Assembly (NCBI GenBank): GCA_021836665.1
Contig: JAKBHQ010000456.1
Span: forward strand, 1-6,585
Direction: 5' to 3'
Source: Thermoplasmata archaeon
GTDB lineage: Bacteria; Actinomycetota; Acidimicrobiia; Acidimicrobiales; Acidimicrobiaceae
DNA length: 6,585 nt
In this document: positions 1 through 6,585 of the stretch, piece by piece
Position numbering within the stretch: position 1 is the stretch's first letter
How the letters are laid out: every line of letters starts with the position of its first letter
Notes under the pieces: model-generated
What the model saw: only the letters and a program-made list of their open reading frames with translations
What the model was told of the DNA's origin: nothing
Databases searched by the model: none
Position numbers and translations under genes: made by a program

Positions 1-541
<541 letters not shown>

Positions 542-551
542 AAGTCGCAAT

Positions 552-582
552 GTGACCCGTTTGTTCCTGTAAGAATTACAAT
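552..582 (+). promoter_or_regulatory. Candidate sigma-70-type promoter for rpsL
   Basis: A good -10 hexamer TACAAT (577-582) lies 19 nt downstream of GTGACC (552-557), a 4 of 6 match to TTGACA. The spacer is longer than the ideal 17. It would start transcription near base 589, giving an rpsL leader of about 110 nt. A separate promoter between rpoC and rpsL is common in bacteria. The -10 lies in the loop of the inverted repeat 555-600, so a DNA-binding regulator is conceivable. The -35 match and spacing are weak, so this is tentative. Confidence 0.35.
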
Positions 583-675
583 GGTGCAGGAACTACGGGT
601 CGGTGCGCGTATCATGATAGGTCGGGTCGTAGGGCCTTTTGGTCTCGACCAACAATTCGGGCTCACCTAGTGAGC
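555..675 (+). promoter_or_regulatory. Structured rpsL leader with three stem-loops
   Basis: Three inverted repeats fill most of the rpoC-rpsL gap. Stem 1 pairs ACCCGT (555-560) plus GTTCCTG (563-569) with CAGGAAC (587-593) plus ACGGGT (595-600), 13 pairs with a small internal mismatch. Stem 2 pairs GGTCG (625-629) with CGACC (646-650) and continues with GGGCC against GGTCT around a TTTT loop, two of these pairs being G-T wobbles. A second GGTCG copy (620-624) could pair instead. Stem 3 is GCTCAC-CTA-GTGAGC (661-675), ending 11 nt before the ribosome binding site. None has a following T-run, so they are not canonical intrinsic terminators. A role in translational or transcriptional control of the str operon is inference. 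Confidence 0.4.
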
Positions 676-686
676 GATTCAATGAC

Positions 687-693
687 GGAGAGG
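687..693 (+). promoter_or_regulatory. Shine-Dalgarno of rpsL (sets the GTG start)
   Basis: GGAGAGG lies 6 nt before the GTG at 700. This supports a non-ATG start for S12, whose protein then begins [12 protein letters not shown], the normal S12 N-terminus. Confidence 0.8.
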
Positions 694-699
694 TAATTC

Positions 700-1071
700 G
701 TGCCTACTATAGCCCAGCTGGTGCGTAAGGGGCGGGAGAGCAAGAGGTCTAAAACAAAGACCCCTGCACTAAAGGGTTCGCCCCAGCGCAGGGGGGTTTG
801 CACCCGTGTCTATACGACTACACCGAAGAAGCCGAACTCGGCTTTGAGAAAGGTCGCTCGTGTGCGGCTTACCAGTGGAGTTGAGATCACCGCATATATT
901 CCTGGCGTTGGACACAACCTTCAGGAACACTCTATCGTGCTCGTAAGGGGTGGAAGAGTGAAGGATCTCCCAGGTGTGCGGTACAAGATCATTCGCGGGT
1001 CGCTCGATACCGCCGGAGTAAAGAATCGTAAGCAGGCTAGAAGCCGTTACGGTGCGAAGAAGGAGAAGTAG
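700..1071 (+). CDS. rpsL: 30S ribosomal protein S12
   Basis: S12 sits at the decoding centre of the small subunit and controls tRNA selection accuracy. The protein has 123 residues, the family's usual length. It carries the two signature loops: [13 protein letters not shown] (about residues 39-51, with Lys43 and Lys44) and [17 protein letters not shown] (84-100, with Lys88, Asp89 and Pro91). Lys43 and Lys88 are the wild-type residues at the classical streptomycin-resistance positions, so no resistance change is visible. Asp89 matches the residue methylthiolated by RimO in some bacteria; whether that happens here is unknown. The C-terminus [21 protein letters not shown] is typical of Actinobacteria. 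The start is GTG with a good Shine-Dalgarno, and the stop is TAG. It is the first gene of the str operon, only 5 nt before rpsG. Confidence 0.98.
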   Translation: MPTIAQLVRKGRESKRSKTKTPALKGSPQRRGVCTRVYTTTPKKPNSALRKVARVRLTSGVEITAYIPGVGHNLQEHSIVLVRGGRVKDLPGVRYKIIRGSLDTAGVKNRKQARSRYGAKKEK

Positions 1072-1076
1072 GCGAT

Positions 1077-1547
1077 ATGCCTAGAAAGGGCCCAGCCCCA
1101 AGGAGAGAGCTGATAGCGGATCCGATCTACAAGTCGGTGTTAGTTAGTCAGCTCGTCAATAAAATTCTTTCACGCGGGAAGAAGACACTCGCCGAGCATA
1201 TTGTTTATGGTGCTCTGGATCAGGTCAAGGAGAAGACGGGTTCTGACCCGTTGACCGTGTTGAAAAGGGCAGTCGAGAACACCCGACCAGAGCTCGAAGT
1301 GCGCTCCCGCAGGGTGGGAGGTGCTACCTACCAAGTGCCGGTTGAAGTTCGGCCGCGCAGGGCAACGACTTTGGCCATCCGCTGGTTGGTGGGCCACTCC
1401 AAGTCGAGGCGCGAGAAGACGATGGTTCTGCGCTTAGCCGCAGAGATCCTCGATGCTTCGAACGGTATTGGAGCTTCGGTAAAGCGGCGTGAAGATATGC
1501 ACAAGATGGCCGAGTCAAATAAGGCCTTCGCTCACTACCGCTGGTAG
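1077..1547 (+). CDS. rpsG: 30S ribosomal protein S7
   Basis: S7 nucleates assembly of the 30S head by binding the 3' domain of 16S rRNA, and it lines the E-site exit channel. The length is 156 residues, normal for the family. The start [11 protein letters not shown], the central [21 protein letters not shown] (beta-hairpin and rRNA-binding region, about residues 76-96) and the end [29 protein letters not shown] are diagnostic. The Shine-Dalgarno AAGGAG (1060-1065) lies inside the end of rpsL, 11 nt before the ATG, so the two genes are probably translated in a coupled way. The 5-nt gap leaves no room for the S7-binding intercistronic structure by which E. coli S7 represses its own operon, so any feedback must use another site. 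The stop is TAG. Confidence 0.98.
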   Translation: MPRKGPAPRRELIADPIYKSVLVSQLVNKILSRGKKTLAEHIVYGALDQVKEKTGSDPLTVLKRAVENTRPELEVRSRRVGGATYQVPVEVRPRRATTLAIRWLVGHSKSRREKTMVLRLAAEILDASNGIGASVKRREDMHKMAESNKAFAHYRW

Positions 1548-1812
1548 ATAGTTTCTCCGGTTGATCCGGCTGTTAGTAAGTGTCACTTACCGGTTTTATG
1601 GCCTGACCTGCTGGTCAGGCCACTGGTACGAAAGGGTGTAGACTCGGTCCGCAGGCAATGGACGGGGCGCACGCCAGTGGCTTAGTGGTTTGGGTGCCTA
1701 TGGCCCTTTTGGGATAATCCCTCCGGGTTTGGTGTCTTTTAGAGGATAAAGCGATGCGGCAGCGTGGCATTAGATCCTTAATTCAGAGATTGGCCGATCG
1801 AGGCGGCAAGAG
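1548..1812 (+). promoter_or_regulatory. Long structured rpsG-fusA leader with competing stem-loops
   Basis: This 265-nt gap contains clear inverted repeats. GTAAGTG-T-CACTTAC (1576-1590) is followed by CGGTTTTAT. A perfect 10-bp stem pairs TGGCCTGACC (1599-1608) with GGTCAGGCCA (1613-1622) around a TGCT loop. GCCACTGG (1619-1626) can instead pair with CCAGTGGC (1674-1681), which would open the 3' arm of the previous stem. GGGAT-A-ATCCC (1711-1721) overlaps a promoter-like -10. The strong stem lacks a T-run, so it is not a canonical terminator. The mutually exclusive pairings suggest a switchable leader, attenuator or protein-binding site controlling fusA-tuf, but this is inference. The gap also holds the promoter candidate and the small ORF listed separately. 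Confidence 0.45.
1690..1718 (+). promoter_or_regulatory. Candidate promoter for fusA-tuf
   Basis: TTGGGT (1690-1695) and GATAAT (1713-1718) are separated by an optimal 17 nt. The -10 is a 5 of 6 match to TATAAT, while the -35 keeps only TTG clearly. Transcription would start near 1725 and include the ribosome binding site at 1741. An extra internal promoter for the elongation factor genes would fit their higher expression compared with ribosomal proteins. The match is moderate and unproven. Confidence 0.4.
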
Positions 1813-1840
1813 ATGGCAACGAAGCGTGAATACCCGTTAG
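1754..1840 (+). CDS. Possible 28-codon upstream ORF overlapping the fusA start
   Basis: An ATG at 1754 follows AGAGGA (1741-1746) by 7 nt, a better Shine-Dalgarno than that of fusA itself. It opens a 28-codon frame beginning [18 protein letters not shown] and ending with TAG at 1838-1840, overlapping the first 28 nt of fusA in another frame. The peptide is very basic, with eight Arg and one Lys. I recognise no family. It could be a regulatory upstream ORF whose translation affects initiation at fusA, or a chance frame. Its length is within random expectation; the support is the ribosome binding site and its placement, not any protein similarity. Confidence 0.22.
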   Translation: MRQRGIRSLIQRLADRGGKRWQRSVNTR

Positions 1841-3900
1841 AGAGATATCGTAATATCGGTATCATGGCCCACATTGATGCGGGCAAAACAACCACGACAG
1901 AGCGCATCTTGTACTACACCGGCAAGAACTACAAGATCGGTGAAGTACACGAAGGCGCCGCGACCATGGACTGGATGGTCCAGGAGCAAGAGCGCGGTAT
2001 CACCATCACTTCTGCGGCGACCACGGCATATTGGAATGACCACAGGATCAATATTATCGACACTCCTGGCCACGTCGATTTCACGGTCGAAGTTGAGAGG
2101 TCGCTTCGTGTGCTAGACGGTGCAGTAGCGGTTTTCGATGCAGTGGCAGGCGTTGAGCCACAAACTGAGACCGTCTGGCGTCAAGCAAATAAGTACCAGG
2201 TCCCAAGGATGTGCTTCGTCAACAAGATGGACCGTGTCGGCGCTAACTTTGAGCGGTGCGTCGAGATGATTAGGGATCGGCTGGATGCGATACCGGCGGT
2301 CATTCAGCTCCCGATCGGATCAGAAAGCGAATTTGCCGGTATCGTCGACTTGATAGCCATGAAGGGCGTCGTGTGGGATGACGTTATGGGTGAGACTTTC
2401 ACCGTAATAGATATCCCCGAAGCGATGGTCGGCGAGGCTGAGTCCGCATACCAAGAGCTCATTGATACTCTTTCGAACTATGACGACGACCTAATGGAAA
2501 GGTTCCTTTCCGAAGAGGAGATCACTCAGTCGTTCCTCAAGAGTGTCATTCGCAAGCTGACCATTGGGAATCAGATAGTGCCCGTGCTGTGTGGATCGGC
2601 CTTTAAGAATAAAGGCGTTCAAGCGATGCTGGATGCAGTGGTCGATTATCTTCCTTCGCCACTTGATATTCCACCGACCGAAGGTACCGATTCTCGGCTA
2701 GTCGAGACCTTGGTCCGTCATCCAGACGACAAGGACGCCTTCTCGGCTTTGGCCTTCAAGATCATGACAGATCCATATGTCGGAAAGCTGACTTATTTTA
2801 GGGTCTACTCTGGAACTCTTGATAAAGGCGCTACCGTCTTGAACACGACGAAGGATAGAAAAGAGCGTCTTGGCCGCTTGCTATTGATGCATGCCAATCA
2901 TAGGGAAGACATTGAGACGATCTACGCCGGTGATATCGTCGCAGCTGTAGGTCTGAAAAATACTACTACTGGGGATACCCTCTCCGACGTCGATGCTCCT
3001 ATCATCCTCGAAGCTCTGGAGTTTCCCGAGCCCGTCATCCATGTAGCGGTTGAGCCAAAGACGAAGGCCGATCAAGACAAGATGGGCCGGGCTCTTTACG
3101 CACTCTCCGAAGAGGATCCAACCTTCAGGGTTCGCTCTGACGAGGAGACCGGACAGACGGTTATATCCGGAATGGGTGAACTGCACCTCGAAGTTCTGGT
3201 GGACCGGATGCTCCGAGAGTTCAAAGTCGACGCTAACGTCGGTAAGCCACAGGTCGCCTATCGCGAGACGATCCGCAAGAAGGTCGACAAGATCGAGGAA
3301 CGTTACATCAGGCAGTCAGGCGGACGAGGACAATACGGACACGTCGTTATCTCCTTGGAGCCAACTGGCCCCGGTGGAGGATATGAATTTATAGACAAGA
3401 TCTCTGGGGGTGTGATTCCCAAGGAGTACATTCCCGCCGTTGATGCAGGTATTCAAGAGGCACTCCAGTCCGGCGTTTTGGCCGGGTACCCGATGGTTGA
3501 CGTCAGGGTGACATTGACTTTCGGTTCATACCACGAAGTCGATTCGTCGGAGATGGCCTTCAAGATAGCAGGATCGATGGCGGTGAAGAAGGCCGCCAGA
3601 GCAGCGTCCCCGGTTCTTCTCGAACCAGTTATGGCCGTAGAGGTTGTAACCCCCGAGGAGTACATGGGGGACGTGATAGGTGATCTTTCGTCTCGCCGTG
3701 GAAGGGTAGAGGGGATGGATCAGCGGGGATCGAGCCAGGTTATTCGGGCTCAGGTCCCCCTCGCCGAAATGTTTGGGTACGCGACCGATCTTAGGTCACG
3801 AACTCAGGGAAGGGCGACCTATACTATGCAGTTCAGCGCTTACAACGAAACTCCGGATTCTATCGCTTTGGAGATAGTAAAACGGGTTCGGGGTGAGTAG
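1813..3900 (+). CDS. fusA: Elongation factor G (EF-G)
   Basis: EF-G is the cytoplasmic GTPase that drives tRNA-mRNA translocation and, with ribosome recycling factor, splits post-termination ribosomes. It has 695 residues, the normal length. The GTPase domain shows G1 AHIDAGKT (19-26), switch I RGITITSA (61-68), G3 DTPGH (83-87, catalytic His87), G4 NKMD (137-140) and G5 GSAFKNKG (261-268), with the G' insertion between G4 and G5. Domain II follows, then domain III with GMGELHLE, domain IV with [15 protein letters not shown] and the tip loop [11 protein letters not shown] (His574, equivalent to the conserved tip His of other EF-Gs), and domain V with [17 protein letters not shown] and [11 protein letters not shown]. 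All motifs are intact, and location in the str operon supports the main EF-G rather than a paralogue. GAGG at 1800-1803 is a modest ribosome binding site 9 nt before the ATG. The stop is TAG. Confidence 0.98.
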   Translation: MATKREYPLERYRNIGIMAHIDAGKTTTTERILYYTGKNYKIGEVHEGAATMDWMVQEQERGITITSAATTAYWNDHRINIIDTPGHVDFTVEVERSLRVLDGAVAVFDAVAGVEPQTETVWRQANKYQVPRMCFVNKMDRVGANFERCVEMIRDRLDAIPAVIQLPIGSESEFAGIVDLIAMKGVVWDDVMGETFTVIDIPEAMVGEAESAYQELIDTLSNYDDDLMERFLSEEEITQSFLKSVIRKLTIGNQIVPVLCGSAFKNKGVQAMLDAVVDYLPSPLDIPPTEGTDSRLVETLVRHPDDKDAFSALAFKIMTDPYVGKLTYFRVYSGTLDKGATVLNTTKDRKERLGRLLLMHANHREDIETIYAGDIVAAVGLKNTTTGDTLSDVDAPIILEALEFPEPVIHVAVEPKTKADQDKMGRALYALSEEDPTFRVRSDEETGQTVISGMGELHLEVLVDRMLREFKVDANVGKPQVAYRETIRKKVDKIEERYIRQSGGRGQYGHVVISLEPTGPGGGYEFIDKISGGVIPKEYIPAVDAGIQEALQSGVLAGYPMVDVRVTLTFGSYHEVDSSEMAFKIAGSMAVKKAARAASPVLLEPVMAVEVVTPEEYMGDVIGDLSSRRGRVEGMDQRGSSQVIRAQVPLAEMFGYATDLRSRTQGRATYTMQFSAYNETPDSIALEIVKRVRGE

Positions 3901-3975
3901 ACTGCATAGGTTCGCGGTTAGACCAAAGTCTGCGCAATCGCGCAACGTTTCTGGACCCACGGAGCAGTAGAGGAA
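3901..3975 (+). promoter_or_regulatory. fusA-tuf spacer with ambiguous tuf ribosome binding site
   Basis: The 75-nt gap has a weak stem TGCGC-AATC-GCGCA (3931-3944) and no convincing promoter or terminator, so fusA and tuf are probably cotranscribed. Two Shine-Dalgarno-like cores precede the tuf ATG: GGAG (3961-3964) ends 11 nt away, and GAGGA (3970-3974) ends only 1 nt away. Neither spacing is ideal. The start at 3976 is nevertheless secure from the conserved EF-Tu N-terminus. Confidence 0.4.
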
Positions 3976-5163
<1,188 letters not shown>

Positions 5164-5173
5164 TCGTTCTATC

Positions 5174-5214
5174 TAGGCCCGGCCTCGCAAATGCGGGGTT
5201 CGGGCCTAATTTTT
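5174..5214 (+). terminator. Intrinsic terminator after tuf
   Basis: TAGGCCCG (5174-5181) pairs perfectly with CGGGCCTA (5201-5208). An inner stem CCTCGCA (5183-5189) pairs with TGCGGGG (5192-5198) with one wobble, and the structure is followed by ATTTTT (5209-5214). This is a G+C-rich hairpin of about 15 pairs with a U-run, a classical Rho-independent terminator for the + strand. No matching A-run lies on the upstream side, so it is not bidirectional. It closes the str operon and lies only 21 nt before rpsJ. Confidence 0.9.
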
Positions 5215-5235
5215 GCACAAAGGTGAAACGCTGAG

Positions 5236-5562
5236 ATGGCTGATACAAATAGGCAGAAGATACGGATCAGGCTCAAGGCCTATGATCACGAGATAATTGA
5301 CACCTCCACTAGGAAGATCGTCGATACCGTAGTCCGTACCCAAGCGCGTGTTATCGGACCGGTGCCACTACCGACGGAGAAGCACCGTTACACAGTCATC
5401 CGGTCTCCGCACAAATACAAGGACTCTAGGGAACACTTTGAGATGAGGGTTCACAAGAGGCTTTTGGATATAGTCGATCACACTCCTAAGACGGTCGACT
5501 CCCTTCAGCGGCTAGATTTGCCGGCTGGCGTAGACATAGAGATAAAGATTCAAAACGTATAA
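5236..5562 (+). CDS. rpsJ: 30S ribosomal protein S10 / antitermination factor NusE
   Basis: S10 is a protein of the 30S head that also acts as NusE, linking NusB-boxA and NusG in antitermination and transcription-translation coupling. It has 108 residues, slightly longer than the E. coli protein because of a short N-terminal extension MADTNRQ. The core [34 protein letters not shown] (about residues 41-60), [11 protein letters not shown] and the C-terminal [10 protein letters not shown] are diagnostic. AAAGGTG (5219-5225) lies 10 nt before the ATG. It is the first gene of the S10 operon. Half of its 12 Arg codons are AGG and only 3 are CGT, unlike tuf next door. No promoter fits between the tuf terminator and this start. 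The stop is TAA. Confidence 0.98.
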   Translation: MADTNRQKIRIRLKAYDHEIIDTSTRKIVDTVVRTQARVIGPVPLPTEKHRYTVIRSPHKYKDSREHFEMRVHKRLLDIVDHTPKTVDSLQRLDLPAGVDIEIKIQNV

Positions 5563-5570
5563 GACGGCAG

Positions 5571-5714
5571 GGCTAGTCTCTTAGCCGGCTTAGACTGCTT
5601 AGGGCTTTCTCTAGGTCCGATTGTGCCCATTTATTTGGGGACCTTTCGGCAAAAAAGGTTCGAGGCTCCGTCTGGTTTCAGGCGGAGCATTCGTGTGTCG
5701 GATTATCGGCGCAC
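5571..5714 (+). promoter_or_regulatory. Structured rpsJ-rplC leader with four or more stem-loops
   Basis: The 175-nt gap is almost filled by inverted repeats. GGCTA (5571-5575) pairs with TAGCC (5582-5586), or alternatively AGTCT (5575-5579) with AGACT (5592-5596). AGGTCC (5613-5618) pairs with GGACCT (5639-5644), but GGACCTTT (5639-5646) can instead pair with AAAGGTTC (5654-5661), so these two are mutually exclusive. GCTCCGTCTG (5665-5674) pairs with CAGGCGGAGC (5679-5688) around a GTTT loop. GTGTGTCG (5693-5700) pairs with CGGCGCAC (5707-5714) with two wobbles, ending 8 nt before the rplC ribosome binding site. None has a clear terminal T-run. The layout resembles a ribosomal-protein autoregulatory leader. 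In E. coli, L4 (rplD, two genes downstream here) represses the S10 operon through a leader placed before rpsJ. Function here is inference. Confidence 0.5.
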
Positions 5715-5722
5715 AATGTAGC

Positions 5723-5727
5723 AAGGA
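5723..5727 (+). promoter_or_regulatory. Shine-Dalgarno of rplC (sets the start at 5738)
   Basis: AAGGA lies 10 nt before the ATG at 5738. It selects this start over an in-frame TTG at 5621, which would add 39 residues with no resemblance to L3. Confidence 0.8.
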
Positions 5728-5737
5728 AGTTTCGAAG

Positions 5738-6379
5738 ATGGCTTCAAAAGCGATCGTGGGCGAAAAGGTCGGTATGACCCAGTTATGGGACGACCAGAAT
5801 CGAGTCGTCGCGGTAACTGTGGTTAAGGTTTCACCCGTTAGGGTACTCCGAACGAAGACGGACGACATAGATGGTTATTCTGCACTGCAGGTGACTTACG
5901 GTTTTAAGCGTAAGGCAAGTCTCAATAAGCCCGACTTGGGTCAGTTTCAAAAGGCTGGCGTCGAGCCAGGGAAGGCCATTTTGGAACTGAGAATTGATTC
6001 AGCCGAAGGGTTTGTACCTGGTTCTGAAATTGATGCAAGCACTTTCTCGCCAGGCGAGATAGTAGATGTCACCGCTATCAGCAGGGGACATGGCTTTTCC
6101 GGCGGGATGAAGAGGCATAATTTCAAAGGACAAGGCGCCTCTCATGGTAACCACAAGCACCATAGAGCCCCCGGCTCAATTGGCGCTTGTGCTACACCTT
6201 CAAGGGTTTTCAAGGGAACGAAGATGGCCGGCCAGTACGGAAACGTTAAGGTCACCACCCAAAACCTAGAGGTGATTCAAGCGGATCCCGAGCGTCAGCT
6301 GGTGCTGATCAAGGGTTCTATTCCTGGCCCCAAGGGTGGCACCGTCGTTATTCGTAATGCAGCGAAGGGTGCTAAGTAG
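5738..6379 (+). CDS. rplC: 50S ribosomal protein L3
   Basis: L3 is an early-assembly 50S protein whose long extension reaches towards the peptidyl transferase centre. From the ATG at 5738 it has 213 residues, normal for the family, and begins [17 protein letters not shown], the L3 N-terminus. The central loop [18 protein letters not shown] and then [17 protein letters not shown] (about residues 115-149) is the rRNA-contacting extension. Gln132 in KGQGASHG aligns with the Gln that PrmB methylates in E. coli (Gln150), though modification here is unknown. The block [17 protein letters not shown] and the end [18 protein letters not shown] are also diagnostic. The frame stays open upstream to 5621, but that extension covers the hairpin-rich leader and is not credible. 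The stop is TAG, 2 nt before rplD, so the two genes are probably coupled. Confidence 0.97.
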   Translation: MASKAIVGEKVGMTQLWDDQNRVVAVTVVKVSPVRVLRTKTDDIDGYSALQVTYGFKRKASLNKPDLGQFQKAGVEPGKAILELRIDSAEGFVPGSEIDASTFSPGEIVDVTAISRGHGFSGGMKRHNFKGQGASHGNHKHHRAPGSIGACATPSRVFKGTKMAGQYGNVKVTTQNLEVIQADPERQLVLIKGSIPGPKGGTVVIRNAAKGAK

Positions 6380-6381
6380 AT

Positions 6382-6585
6382 ATGGCGCAGATCACCTTTA
6401 AAAAAGAAGTCGAGCTTCGCTCGGCTCAGGCAGAGGTCAAGGACTTTTCTGGGAAGGTACTGGAAAGCGTGGAGCTGAATCCAGAGCTTTTTGGCCGACC
6501 TCTGAATATTCACCTGATGCACCAAGTCGTCGTGGCGCAATTAGCTGCGGCCCGTTCCGGTACACAGTCGACCAAGACTCGCGCT
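6382..6585 (+). CDS. rplD: 50S ribosomal protein L4 (N-terminal fragment)
   Basis: The frame from the ATG at 6382 runs open to the window edge, giving 68 codons of L4. The protein begins [20 protein letters not shown] and continues to [19 protein letters not shown] and [17 protein letters not shown], a signature of the start of the L4 extended loop that lines the peptide exit tunnel. The tunnel-tip part of the loop and the globular C-terminal region lie outside. AAGGG (6365-6369), inside the rplC end, lies 12 nt upstream and the gap to rplC is 2 nt. In E. coli and relatives L4 also represses its own operon and forms part of the macrolide-resistance region; neither can be judged from this fragment. 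Confidence 0.96.
   Translation, partial: MAQITFKKEVELRSAQAEVKDFSGKVLESVELNPELFGRPLNIHLMHQVVVAQLAAARSGTQSTKTRA

Noticed and set aside
581..670. 29-codon frame starting ATG in the rpoC-rpsL gap
   Set aside because: There is no Shine-Dalgarno, and its ATG overlaps the candidate -10, so it would not be in the transcript from that promoter.
1599..1622. Perfect 10-bp hairpin read as an intrinsic terminator after rpsG
   Set aside because: It is followed by CTGGTACGAA without a T-run, and the reverse orientation also lacks one. I kept it as a regulatory stem rather than a terminator.
1690..1738. Near direct repeat GGTTTGGGTG / GGGTTTGGTG in the fusA leader
   Set aside because: It is short, imperfect and G/T-rich, and explicable by base composition.
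5623..5721. GTG-started 32-codon frame in the rpsJ-rplC leader
   Set aside because: Only a weak AGGT precedes it, and the frame overlaps dense stem-loops. It is most likely chance openness of a short stretch.
5621..5737. In-frame extension of rplC from a TTG at 5621 (39 extra residues)
   Set aside because: The residues do not resemble L3, they cover the stem-loop leader, and the ATG at 5738 has a good Shine-Dalgarno and the conserved [15 protein letters not shown] start.

Overview
The window is a stretch of core translation and transcription genes, all on the + strand: the 3' end of rpoC, then rpsL, rpsG, fusA and tuf (the str operon), an intrinsic terminator, and the start of the S10 operon (rpsJ, rplC and the first 68 codons of rplD). 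Gene order, lengths and motifs are canonical. I find no mobile element, CRISPR array, tRNA or rRNA gene, or pathway-level novelty.

Organism: the proteins read as actinobacterial. The S12 C-terminus ([19 protein letters not shown]), the S7 C-terminus ([14 protein letters not shown]), the EF-Tu body ([30 protein letters not shown]) and an RpoC tail rich in Asp, Glu and Tyr all fit. By eye G+C is only about half, low for most Actinobacteria, so a lower-GC or uncultured lineage, perhaps near Acidimicrobiia, is a guess. Arg codons AGG/AGA and Ile ATA are common in ribosomal protein genes, and four of seven visible stops are TAG. This points to weak codon selection and perhaps slow growth.

Layout: rpoC ends at 541. 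A 158-nt gap holds a possible promoter and three stem-loops. rpsL (700-1071) and rpsG (1077-1547) are 5 nt apart. A 265-nt structured gap (1548-1812) precedes fusA (1813-3900); it holds competing stems, a promoter candidate and a small ORF with a good Shine-Dalgarno that overlaps the fusA start. tuf (3976-5163) follows after 75 nt and is closed by a strong terminator (5174-5214). Only 21 nt later rpsJ begins (5236-5562). A 175-nt gap with at least four stem-loops separates it from rplC (5738-6379), and rplD follows after 2 nt (6382 to the window end).

How the genes work together: RpoC is the RNA polymerase beta' subunit. S12, S7, S10, L3 and L4 are ribosomal proteins, and EF-Tu and EF-G are the two elongation GTPases that deliver aminoacyl-tRNA and drive translocation. 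S10 is also the antitermination factor NusE. The places worth a second look are the untranslated gaps, especially the rpsG-fusA and rpsJ-rplC leaders, which are long and structured where tight packing would be expected.
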